This document shows, piece by piece, positions 8,701 through 17,714 of a stretch of DNA of 32,931 nucleotides. How positions within the stretch are numbered: the first letter of the stretch is position 1; every line of letters begins with the position of its first letter. The stretch comes from CAYRFF01 sp964436125. GTDB taxonomy: Bacteria; Bacteroidota; Bacteroidia; Chitinophagales; Saprospiraceae. A program made the position numbers and the translations under genes. The notes below the pieces were generated by a model that was given only the letters and a program-made list of their open reading frames with translations, made no database searches and had not been told where the DNA came from. The stretch spans positions 1-32,931 of the forward strand of contig CAYTBT010000032.1 in assembly GCA_964436125.1 (NCBI GenBank), given 5' to 3'.

Positions 8701-11700
8701 TTCTACGGTGGGGGGATGGAATACCATCACCGGCTGGAGTGATGACGACCCCAATCTAGTAAGAGATGGTGAATTTCTTCAATCGTGGGTAGATAATGGC
8801 GCACCCATAAACGAAAATGTAGGTGCAACTTCACTTAATGCCAATATTGCCGGTATTATATGGAAAGCCAATGGTGGAGACTCAATTTATATGAATGTCA
8901 ATGGAAAGCTGTATAATTCGCCTAGTTCAGTAAGTTCATTGAACGATTCTGATAATTTTGCTATCGGTTCCGAAGGATTTGATTTAACAGGGAATGGAAA
9001 TGAATTATTTACAGGTGGAATAGCAGAGGTATTTGCATATAGTGTAGATTATAAAAATTCACCCGGAGATGAGCTTTTGCGTATTAATTCGTACCTGGCT
9101 GTAAAATATGGTATTACATTGAAAACTCAGGATGGATCTCAGACTTCAGATTATCTGAATAGTAGTTCTACTGTAATTTGGGATGCAAGTGCCAATTCCG
9201 GATACAATGAGAATGTAGCAGGAATTATTCATGATGTTATTTCGGGGCTGAATCAAAAACAGTCCGTAAGTGAAAATGCGGGAAAACAAGTAATAATTGG
9301 TACCACAGGACTAGGAGAATCAAATACTGCTAATTCTGTTTCCTTAAGTAACGGGCAATCTCTCCTATGGGGCGATAATGGCGATGCCCGAGCTCCTTCT
9401 GTTTTCATGGGGCAGGCTTCCAATGGAATAAATGTCCATTTTGCTGCTATCTGGAAAGTAGATAATACCGGAAATGTCGGCACTGTGCGCGTAGCATGGC
9501 CTGCCGGATTGCCTAACCTTACACTTATTCAGAGCTCAGATGCGACCTTTGATGGTTCAGACGTGTTTACGGCAATGTATATGAATACCATCACAATAAA
9601 TGGGGTTGATTATAATTATGCAGATGTAAGCTTCAGCGATGGACAGTACTTTACATTCGGTGGAAAGATTGAACATGCACCGGGTGGTGTATTCCATGGA
9701 TTAAGTCTATGGTTCAGAGCCGATAAAAATGTAAGCAATACCGGAAATGGAACAGATATTACAGATTGGATGGACTTTGCTTGGGGCAAAGTTGCTGATA
9801 ATATATCAACTTCACCTGTTCCATCTTTTAAAACCGGATCATCAGATTATTTGAATTTCAACCCGGGAGTAAATTACACTGCTAACAACCAGAAACTAGG
9901 AAATATTCATGTTCAGACGCTTAGTTCACTGAAATATGATGTCTTTACGGCAACGGAAGAAGGCGGTGGAAACGGCGCGCTATTTAATGTTGGAATGGAT
10001 AATACGACATTAAACGGAACTAACTGGGATCAACCGACTATCTGGGGCCCGGTAGGAACAGGTACTGTTACTCGTCGTACAAATACAGGTGCAGGTAGTT
10101 ATTTTGCTAGTACGGCTCCGGCATACTTTGGCAATAGCCCGAATATTGCATACTATGATTTCCATGATACTTATTTCAGGAAGGAAATGAATGGTTCATC
10201 TTCTACTACTAAGCATACACACAATGCTGTAGGCTTATCAAGAGGTGGTTACATCATTGGAGCCAATTCTGGACCTGGCTCTCAAGGTGATGATGACGGA
10301 TTTGCCGGAAATATTGGTGATATTATAGTGTATGGTGCGGATACGATAACACAAGTTGAGAGAACAAGAGTTGAAACCTATCTTGCAATCAAGTATGGTG
10401 TTACCTTGAATTCAACCTCTGATTATTTAGCCTCAGACTCAACAAAAATCTGGGATAAGAATAATGATACCGGATTTTATCATAATGTTGCCGGTATAGG
10501 AAGGGATGATATTTCGGCCTTAAACCAAAAACAAAGTAAGAGTCAGGTAAATGATAATCCCAATGATCAGGTAGCGATAGGAATTGACAGTATTTATACG
10601 ACCAATCTGGATAACTCCGGGTCTATAGCTTCTGACATCTCGTACCTGGTATGGGGTGATAATGGAGAAACTGTTGCCATGACAAATACTGCCTCGACTT
10701 ATGTGAAATTTACGTATAATGGAGTGAGTACTAACAGGCACATGACAAGGGTCTGGAAAGCACGGAATACAGGTGTCAATAATAAGGTATTGATCAGATT
10801 CCCGGTAGCTTCTGTAGGTACTACTACATTACCGAACGAAACCGGCAACTGCGCTGAATATGTGATTGTTTATGCTTCTGATTCTGCTATGACACAGAAT
10901 ATAGTTGCTGCACCACTTACAACGGAAACAATAAATGGTACAGATTATTATCAAGTGAAACATATATTCCCGCAAGATGCAAGTTATTTTACCTTCGGTA
11001 AAGTGTCTCCTTGTATAGATACATTGATTGCGGATTCCGATAGCTTCGAGAATTATACGCAAGGCGATGTAACTCCTACTATTCTAGGTAATGATTTATT
11101 GAATAATATCCCTGTGGAAAGCAATGAGGTTACTATAGCTACAGTAGGAACGTGGCCAAGTGAAATTACATTAAATCCGGATGGAACCCTTGCGATTGGG
11201 GCGGCTGCTGCGGATGGACAATATTCTTTACAATATGAAATCTGTGAAGTCGGAGCTTCTCCATCTCAATGCGATACAGCAACTATTTTATTGTCGATTA
11301 ATGGGCCTTTACCGATTAGTCTATTGAAGTTTAATGCTGATGTAAGAAGCTGTAAAGTCATATTGACCTGGACAACTGCTTCTGAAGTGAATAATGACTA
11401 CTTTGAAATTCAGAGAAGTTACGATACGGAAAGCTGGACGACTATAGATAGGATAGATGGTCATGCTTTCTCTCATTCCATTAACACATATTCCTTGATA
11501 GATGAGGATGTGAAAAATGGATTGGTTTATTATCGACTCTTACAAGTTGATAGAGACGGCATGCGGAAATACTACAATACAGTTTCGCTATTTGTCGATG
11601 ACTGTGTCGCTAGTAATGGCAAGAAAGACTTCGTTAAGATCTATCCAAATCCGGCCAATGATATCTTGAATATTGAATTACAAGATGTCATTAATTCTGA

Positions 11701-11875
11701 TGAGGTACAGATAACGCTTATGGATGCCTCCGGAAGAATCGTCAGAAATTGGCGTACTTCTTCAAGCGGTGGACGTAAGATCCAGTTGAATGACCTTGCA
11801 AGTGGAATATATTATATTCAGTTTACACTTGAAGATGCATCAACTATTATCAAGAAAGTCATCATTATGGAATAG
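5753..11875 (+). CDS. Giant T9SS-exported modular surface protein with one in-frame TGA
   Basis: From the ATG at 5753 the frame encodes a signal peptide (hydrophobic core about residues 4-21, cleavage near ICA-Q), then the start of a first module (PAAAWWKAS). It meets TGA at 5930-5932 and continues open for 1,980 further codons, 2,040 residues in all if read through. Four modules of about 430 residues begin near residues 25, 451, 882 and 1308. Each starts with a PGG-x-W-(H/F)RAD-like LamG-type half and continues with a VE(S/T)YLA(I/L)KYG...VAGI-(A/H)D...LNQKQS...WGDNG...A-WKV-NTG-VG-VR(I/V)AWP half. An Ig-like segment (GTWPSEITLNPDG), a fibronectin-like segment (TASEVNNDYFEIQRS) and a type A T9SS sorting domain (KIYPNPANDILNIEL...IIKKVIIME) follow. 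It is probably a cell-surface or adhesive protein. Translation could restart at GTG 5939, but that would lose the signal peptide. A hairpin terminator follows. Confidence 0.75.
5825..11007 (+). repeat. Four protein-level modules of about 430 residues in the giant surface protein
   Basis: The modules start near 5825, 7103, 8398 and 9676, spacings of about 1.28-1.30 kb. Each carries KYG-(T/S/V/I)TL, NQKQS (YQKQS in the first), WGDNG and, at the end, a YF(T)FG strand. They are diverged at DNA level, so the duplication is old and kept in frame. Confidence 0.8.
5930..5932 (+). other. In-frame TGA at a conserved Trp position of module 1
   Basis: The local reading is QVHQ-stop-NDVGGQGYN. The matching place in module 3 reads NTWKDISGNNRD and in module 4 TDWMDF, so the TGA replaces a Trp codon (TGG to TGA). 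This could be a nonsense mutation, a sequencing error or a readthrough site. Confidence 0.75.
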
Positions 11876-11906
11876 GTAAAATTGTTTTTATCTGGTATAC
11901 CATAAT

Positions 11907-11934
11907 AAGGGGGCGTAATTTTCGCCCCCTTTTT
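11907..11934 (+). terminator. Rho-independent terminator of the giant surface-protein gene
   Basis: The stem AAGGGGGCG (11907-11915) pairs with CGCCCCCTT (11923-11931), with a seven-base loop and a run of Ts straight after. It begins 31 bases downstream of the TAG stop. Flanking GGTATACC and GGTATGCC may extend the stem. Confidence 0.9.
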
Positions 11935-12595
11935 GGTATGCCGTACATGCCATTTTCAATAGCGGTGATAGTGAATTGAAAGATTGGGGGCTTTCTATAC
12001 CCATCCTAGTAATCTCTATATAAATTCCCCATAACTCTTTAGTTAGCTTCCGCAAATGAGGCTTTTAGCTCTTCAGTAATCATATAATGCTCCACTGTGG
12101 CAATTACGACAATCTTGATTAATCTTAGCTCAGCGAGCAGCAGGAGTGTGAAGTTCTTGTCCTACTAATAAGTTTTATGGAAAATTACTGAACATTACGC
12201 CGGTATGTTCATTTTAGCTTACACAAATGGGATGTATTTATCTGAAATAGGCAAAATTTCATAGATAGTGAAGCTTATTTTGTAGGCCTTAAACGCTGTT
12301 TCCTATAAATGAAGAATAGGACAAGGCAGAATGGCCTGTGATTTAGATAAATTTGCATCTTATAGGAATTAATTTTTTTAACCGTATTATTGTTAAAAAG
12401 CTTAATGACATGAAAAGTTGGACGAGGAAATACCAAATATCTCGTTCACGCTTTATTATCCTTACCATGAGTTGAAAACCCGCAATAGAGCCATTTAAGG
12501 ATATGGATTTATTATTATTGAGCAATATGGATAATGTGCATCATTAATCTATAGGGCGATTTAATATATAATACTTATGCTTAAAGAGAAAACTC
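11935..12595. other. Gene-free spacer between the two surface-protein genes
   Basis: No protein-like frame was found. A 60-codon minus-strand frame at 12343-12525 looks random. The spacer contains one exact copy of the 12-bp word (12046) and a one-mismatch copy (GCTTACACAAAT, from 12218). The right end carries the leader of the second surface-protein gene, with AT-rich sequence but no clear promoter match. Confidence 0.5.
12046..12057 (+). repeat. Copy 4 of the 12-bp word GCTTMCGCAAAT
   Basis: Exact GCTTCCGCAAAT followed by G in a non-coding spacer. A variant with one mismatch lies 172 bases downstream in the same orientation. Confidence 0.8.
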
Positions 12596-15500
12596 ATGAT
12601 AAAAAATTCACTTAGAAATTACCTGCTATTACTTGTATTGGGTATGAGTGTCGGAGTAATATCAGCTCAAGACATTTCTACTAGGATACAGGAAAATAAT
12701 CAGAATTCAGTACTGTATAGTCCCACAGCAGGCGGACCATTTACTTGCTCAGACGGAAATGCGTATCTCGTGAAAGGATCATACCAAAATCCTTCGCCAG
12801 ATGGGCATACAGGATTATATCGCGTTGATATGACTGCTAATCCATTTACCTATACTCAGATAGGTAGTGATGTTAGTTACAGCGTTAATGCAATTGCAAA
12901 TAACCCTACTGATGACTACATTTATGGAATGCGCAGAACTCCTAATGACCAAAGACGCCACTTAATAAAAATAGCAAGTGATGGTACCTTTACAGACTTA
13001 GGAGTAGTCACCGGACTCCCTACGGGCGTTCATTTTGTTATCGGAGAAATTACTGATGCTGGGACATATTACATAAAGACCAACAAGGGCAATAAAGGTC
13101 TCTATAAGGTAAACATCTCTGCTAAGTCTGCAACCGCAGTGAAGGCGGATTATCCAAACCAATCCAGTGGTGAAAACTTTTACGATATGGCTTATGACAA
13201 GAACACCGATATGTTCTATAGTATCGATCATAGCGGATACGTAATTTCCATAAATCCGTCTAATGGAAAAATTACTAAATTAAGTAATGCGCACGGCTCA
13301 TCGATTTTCGGTGGGATGCTTGCAACGTCAGACGGGAAAGTCTATGGAATTGAAGTACAAACGGGATGGAATATAGCAACCGGCTTTTATGAGGTGGATA
13401 TTACTAACGGACAAATAGTCAAAATCTCAGATGCGCCTACCGCCTCACAATCTGACCTCGCATTCTGTATAAACAGTACATTAAACTTTGATACAGAATC
13501 AGATTTATCGATCACCAAAACTGCTGATAGAAGCAGTTATCCTTCCGGTGATACCATAATCTATACTATTACAGCAAGTAATGCAGGGCAATTCGGTTCA
13601 AGCAATGTTCCGGTTTCTGATCCTTTACCTTTAGGAATTCCGGCAGATAGCGTGTCTTACACTGCCGTAACATCAGGTGGAGCAACGACTCAAGTAAGTG
13701 GTACGCAGACTGGTGCTATTAACGATATCGTAGGATTACCGGTAGGTGGAACAGTTACTTATACTGTAAAATTACGGATACCTTTCGGTTATATAGGAAA
13801 TATAACTAATACTGCAACGATTACCGCTCCGACAGGAACAACGGATCCTGATCCTAATAATAACTCAGCATCGGAAACCGTCAATGTAGGTCCATTTAAC
13901 TGTGCAGATGGTTATGCCTATCTCGTGAAAGGATCACAGGATACCCCCTCTCCAGATGGTAAAACCGGACTATTCCGCGTCGATATGACTACTAATCCAT
14001 TTACCTATACACAGATAGGGAACACTGTATATTATTCCGTAAATGCGATAGGCTTTAATCCTATTGATGGCTATATCTACGGGATCCGTGTTACACCTTC
14101 AAGTAAACAGAATCATCTGATCCAGATAAAAAGTGATGGTTCTTTTAATGATCTGGGGCCAGTACAGAATCTTGATCCTAGTAGCCAGTATTTCATCGGC
14201 GCTTTTGATGCTGCAGGGAATTATTATGTTGTAGGTGCAACTAATGACAAAGTCTATAGTATTAATGTATCATCAGAGCAGGCTACAGAGGTAATGACCT
14301 TATTTAGTGGAGTTGGTCAAGGATTTTTCGACTTTGCATATAATCCGGTTACTGGCTTATTTTATACCTCAGCTTACGATGGGCAGTTCTATTCACTCGA
14401 CCTTGTGAACAAGGTACTTACTCCCATCGGTCCTGCACATGGCAACGCAGGTTTCGGTGGAATTATGACAACAGCAAGCGGAGATGTTTATGGAATTGTA
14501 GTAAATTCCCCAAGTGGATCCTTGGACAAAGGTTTTTATAAATTTGATATTACAGATGGATCATGGACGAAGCTCTCTGATGCACCCGCAGCATCACAAT
14601 CCGATCTTGCTTTCTGTATGAGCGGAGATTTAAACTTTGACAATAAAGCTGATTTACAAGTCACCAAAACGGTTGAAGCCGGACCTTATGAAGGCGGTGA
14701 TACACTTACTTTCACTATTGTCGCTGAAAATAACGGACCATTCGGTGTCACGGATGCACCGGTCAATGACCCATTGCCGGCAGGAATTCCGGCAGATAGT
14801 GTGTCATATACAGCTACTGCTTCTCCGGGCGCTTCAACTCAAGTTACCGGTACACAGACAGGGGCAATTACCGATGTTGTTGATCTACCGGTAGGTGGAA
14901 CAGTTACTTATACTGTAGATATGCGTCTACCAAAAGATTATGATGGTAGTTTAACCAATATCGCAGAAATTGAGGTACCTCAGGATATTATTGACAATAA
15001 CACAGGTAATAATAAGGATACCGTAATGCTTTCTGTTAATCCCTTACCGATTACCTTATTGTATTTCAATGCAAAACAAACAGATTGTAAATCTGTGGTA
15101 TTGAACTGGGCAACTGCTTCAGAGATAAACAATGCTTATATCCTCGTGCAGAGAAGTATCGATAAAAAGAACTGGATAACGGTGGAGAAAGTCGATGGAT
15201 ATGGAAATAGCAGTACAGTTCATGAGTACTCATATACGGATACTCATTCTAGTGAAGGAATGGTTTACTATCGATTGAAGCAAGTAGATTTTGATGGTAG
15301 GATAAATACAGCAAAAATTGCTTCTGTCTTTACCAAGGCTTGTGACAATACGATTGATCTGGAAATTTATCCCAATCCGATTAAGAATGTCATTAATATT
15401 AAATTGACTGAATCTGAAACTTATGAAAGTATTCATATCAATCTTCTGGATGTTGCCGGAAATGTGGTCAGAACTATCACGGCCCGACCGGGCACACATC

Positions 15501-15601
15501 AGACGATTAAAGTGAATGGAATTACAAGTGGTATTTACTTTATCAGAGCATTATCTGATAATACAGTAATCTTTAAGCGTAAGGTGATAATTTCTGAATA
15601 A
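12596..15601 (+). CDS. T9SS-exported repeat protein with two propeller-like/DUF11-type units
   Basis: This 1,001-residue secreted protein starts with a signal peptide (LLLLVLGMSVGVISA-Q, cleavage near residue 24). Two large units of about 384 residues follow. Each opens with GPF-C-DG-AYLVKGS...PSPDG-TGL(Y/F)RVDMT, continues as a YIYG/FY(S/T)-rich region with propeller-like repeats, and ends in a DUF11-type beta domain (SDLSITKT or ADLQVTKT, then VPVSDPLP or APVNDPLP and PVGGTVTYTV). After the second unit come a fibronectin-like segment (TASEINNAYILVQRS) and a type A T9SS sorting domain (LEIYPNPIKNVINIKL...KRKVIISE). The C-terminal 180 residues closely parallel those of the giant protein upstream, so the same export and attachment route is expected. 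The likely role is surface or extracellular-matrix structure. It has its own leader and terminator. The ATG begins the signal peptide. Confidence 0.88.
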   Translation: MIKNSLRNYLLLLVLGMSVGVISAQDISTRIQENNQNSVLYSPTAGGPFTCSDGNAYLVKGSYQNPSPDGHTGLYRVDMTANPFTYTQIGSDVSYSVNAIANNPTDDYIYGMRRTPNDQRRHLIKIASDGTFTDLGVVTGLPTGVHFVIGEITDAGTYYIKTNKGNKGLYKVNISAKSATAVKADYPNQSSGENFYDMAYDKNTDMFYSIDHSGYVISINPSNGKITKLSNAHGSSIFGGMLATSDGKVYGIEVQTGWNIATGFYEVDITNGQIVKISDAPTASQSDLAFCINSTLNFDTESDLSITKTADRSSYPSGDTIIYTITASNAGQFGSSNVPVSDPLPLGIPADSVSYTAVTSGGATTQVSGTQTGAINDIVGLPVGGTVTYTVKLRIPFGYIGNITNTATITAPTGTTDPDPNNNSASETVNVGPFNCADGYAYLVKGSQDTPSPDGKTGLFRVDMTTNPFTYTQIGNTVYYSVNAIGFNPIDGYIYGIRVTPSSKQNHLIQIKSDGSFNDLGPVQNLDPSSQYFIGAFDAAGNYYVVGATNDKVYSINVSSEQATEVMTLFSGVGQGFFDFAYNPVTGLFYTSAYDGQFYSLDLVNKVLTPIGPAHGNAGFGGIMTTASGDVYGIVVNSPSGSLDKGFYKFDITDGSWTKLSDAPAASQSDLAFCMSGDLNFDNKADLQVTKTVEAGPYEGGDTLTFTIVAENNGPFGVTDAPVNDPLPAGIPADSVSYTATASPGASTQVTGTQTGAITDVVDLPVGGTVTYTVDMRLPKDYDGSLTNIAEIEVPQDIIDNNTGNNKDTVMLSVNPLPITLLYFNAKQTDCKSVVLNWATASEINNAYILVQRSIDKKNWITVEKVDGYGNSSTVHEYSYTDTHSSEGMVYYRLKQVDFDGRINTAKIASVFTKACDNTIDLEIYPNPIKNVINIKLTESETYESIHINLLDVAGNVVRTITARPGTHQTIKVNGITSGIYFIRALSDNTVIFKRKVIISE
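12731..15040 (+). repeat. Tandem internal duplication of about 1.15 kb
   Basis: The two coding units start near 12731 and 13886. Some stretches stay identical at DNA level: CCGGTAGGTGGAACAGTTAC recurs about 1,149 bases apart (near 13740 and 14888). GGAATTCCGGCAGATAG is also shared. This points to a more recent duplication, or gene conversion, than in the giant protein. Confidence 0.85.
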
Positions 15602-15624
15602 TACGCAGTACATAACACCTAAAC

Positions 15625-15668
15625 AACAAAGGGGTTTCAAGCATGGCGCTTGATACCCCTTTGTTTTT
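15625..15668 (+). terminator. Rho-independent terminator of the second surface-protein gene
   Basis: The stem AACAAAGGGGT (15625-15635) pairs with ACCCCTTTGTT (15655-15665). An inner stem TCAAGC/GCTTGA lies inside, and a T-run follows. It begins 23 bases after the stop. Confidence 0.92.
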
Positions 15669-16260
15669 CTTCTCTGATATCTTCCACCTCATAATTGAAC
15701 CATGCATTCAAGGCTCGGTCCCTGCTTTTAAGCATTGAGCCGTATCACAGCCATTTGGTGAAATAGGTTATGGCGCGCTATGTATCTGCTGAAAGCTATG
15801 GCAATGCATACGGCGGAGTAAGTTTACAATGCCATCCCGGTAGGTTGGAAAAAGCTGCGGAATTTGATGGAGAACATGCATATATTACCTCTTATATGAA
15901 GAGAATTTATTTTACTTAAGCCAAGAGTTTTTGTAAAATAATAGCTTTGCTTATTTGCGTAAAGCAATAGAGAACGGTGGATAGTCGAGAGATGTATTGC
16001 GATCAGGAGAGGAGAAAGCTTAAATAGAATAGGTACAATCAAGAAACATGCAAAGGAATTCTATTTTAAAGAATAACAGAATCATAGATAATTTTATTAT
16101 ATTAGCGATTGCAATGGCGGATTTCAAGGAATGAAGAAAGAAGAAATGCCATTATAAGATTTAATAAAATCTGAAAAATTGAGACCGAATTCTATAACCA
16201 GTTATGAAGTAAAGCCTGGTTCAGAGGCTTCTACGACCATAAGAAAGCCAAAACAGGATC
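15669..16260. other. Gene-free leader region of the signalling operon
   Basis: This stretch must contain the promoter of the seven-gene operon. A 49-codon plus-strand frame at 15770-15919 and a 72-codon minus-strand frame at 15824-16042 have no recognisable features. GCCTGGTTCAGAGGC (around 16214-16228) could form a small hairpin shortly before the first gene. No promoter consensus could be assigned. Confidence 0.45.
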
Positions 16261-17709
16261 ATGGGCGGTAAAAGTAAAGGGACAGTGAGCCAAGGGTTGA
16301 GACTACAGTGGCTGGATTATGATACGCACAGAGAAGACATTCAGCAATTGCGGCGGGCCGTCTTTATAGAGGAGCAGGGATTTGACGACTTTGTCCTCGA
16401 TGCACCGATGGATAGGAAGGGACTTCATCTCGGATTATACTCCCCGAGGCGGCTAGTGTCCTGTATAAGTTTATTTCCCTATGAGAAAGACGATGAATTT
16501 ATCCGTGCTATACCTTCACTATCTACAGAGCGTCCATATATTATTCAGTTTTCGAGGAGAGTACAGCTTAAGGATTATCGCTTACACGGCTTTTCAAGTC
16601 TGATGATTGCCCATGCAATGCGTAGCCTATACGAGCTCTTTCTTCCCGATTGTTTATTTGCGATTATCCTCGGGAAACACGCGCAGCTTAAGCATGAATA
16701 TATTACAACCTATGGATTTAATTATAGTGAACCTTTCAAAACAGAAAATGGAGAAGGACATCTGCTCATCTTAAATAAGCAGAAGCTTATAGATCAAGCA
16801 GCATCGCATCTCCGCGAGCAGAGTATCAGAATAGCAAAGGAATTGAACTTACAGCTGCCGGACTTGACTTATCACATTATGCAGCATCAACAACTGAGAA
16901 ATTATATGGATGTAACAGGAGATCAGACCAATCGATATCTGAAGTATCTTTCCCTGGAAGACGAGCTTCCACGTTTATCTGCTCAAGCTCGTATGTTATT
17001 TAAGACACAACAGAAAAACTGGCAGAACTTGCTGGAAGAACATCCACAACATGATTCAATACTCGATATAGGCTGTGGTCCCGGCATTTATCTGTCGCAG
17101 TTAGGCAAACTTGAAGAAGCTAGTGAAAGAGCATTGATGGGCTTGGATATCAGCCCTGACTTTATCACTTATGCCAGATTCTCCCATCCTGAGATCAACT
17201 GGGAGAACGGGACAATCTACGATACAAAAATTCAAGCAGAATCTTTGGATATTATTCATTGCAGTTTCCTCTTCATCCATCTTGTGAATCCATTCCGGGC
17301 ACTCAAGGAAATATATCGTATCCTGACACCGGGCGGTATCTTATATATTTCAGATGTAAATGATGAAACCTTTCAAGGACCACGGGAAATCAAGGCGCTT
17401 ATTGAAGCTCACGATACCATTTATGAAGGAAATAGGAAGATTATGTCGTCCATTGAGAAACTTGCGGATAAGGCAGGGTTTACACTTTATAGAACTGATG
17501 ATTTGCTAGTTGATAATAGCGGATCTGAAGAAAATTTCACGCTGGACAAGCGTCATTTTAAGATGGGTAAATGGTCGATGTGGGGAATGTTTTCATTCCT
17601 GGGGCAGAGAGAAGAAGTAACAGAACAATTTCATGCAGCAGACAGATATTACTCTGATTCTGATTGCATTATGTCGATTGAAATCCAGAGTAGGATCTTT
17701 AAAAAGTAA
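16261..17709 (+). CDS. GNAT-like acyltransferase fused to a SAM-dependent methyltransferase
   Basis: This 482-residue two-domain enzyme opens the operon. Residues about 12-172 resemble GNAT or autoinducer-synthase-like N-acyltransferases: LRRAVFIEEQGFDD (30-43) matches the usual VF-x-EQ start, a D-x-x-D-x-x-G-x-H segment follows (47-56), and the acyl-CoA-binding turn is likely RLHGFS (107-112). Residues about 240-420 are a class I methyltransferase with motif I DIGCGPG (269-275), an acidic second strand GLDIS (294-298), a DIIHCSFLFIHL strand and LTPGGILYISD (355-365). A helical linker joins them. The acyl acceptor and the methylated substrate cannot be told from sequence. A small amine or lipid intermediate is possible given the phospholipase further down the operon. 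An in-frame TAA at 16240-16242 limits upstream starts. The next gene begins five bases later. Confidence 0.8.
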   Translation: MGGKSKGTVSQGLRLQWLDYDTHREDIQQLRRAVFIEEQGFDDFVLDAPMDRKGLHLGLYSPRRLVSCISLFPYEKDDEFIRAIPSLSTERPYIIQFSRRVQLKDYRLHGFSSLMIAHAMRSLYELFLPDCLFAIILGKHAQLKHEYITTYGFNYSEPFKTENGEGHLLILNKQKLIDQAASHLREQSIRIAKELNLQLPDLTYHIMQHQQLRNYMDVTGDQTNRYLKYLSLEDELPRLSAQARMLFKTQQKNWQNLLEEHPQHDSILDIGCGPGIYLSQLGKLEEASERALMGLDISPDFITYARFSHPEINWENGTIYDTKIQAESLDIIHCSFLFIHLVNPFRALKEIYRILTPGGILYISDVNDETFQGPREIKALIEAHDTIYEGNRKIMSSIEKLADKAGFTLYRTDDLLVDNSGSEENFTLDKRHFKMGKWSMWGMFSFLGQREEVTEQFHAADRYYSDSDCIMSIEIQSRIFKK

Positions 17710-17714
17710 TTATT

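Noticed and set aside
15770..15919. 49-codon frame starting MARYVSAESYGNAYGG upstream of the signalling operon
   Set aside because: Looks mildly protein-like but is short, has no recognised motif and is far from the operon start; not enough to call a gene.
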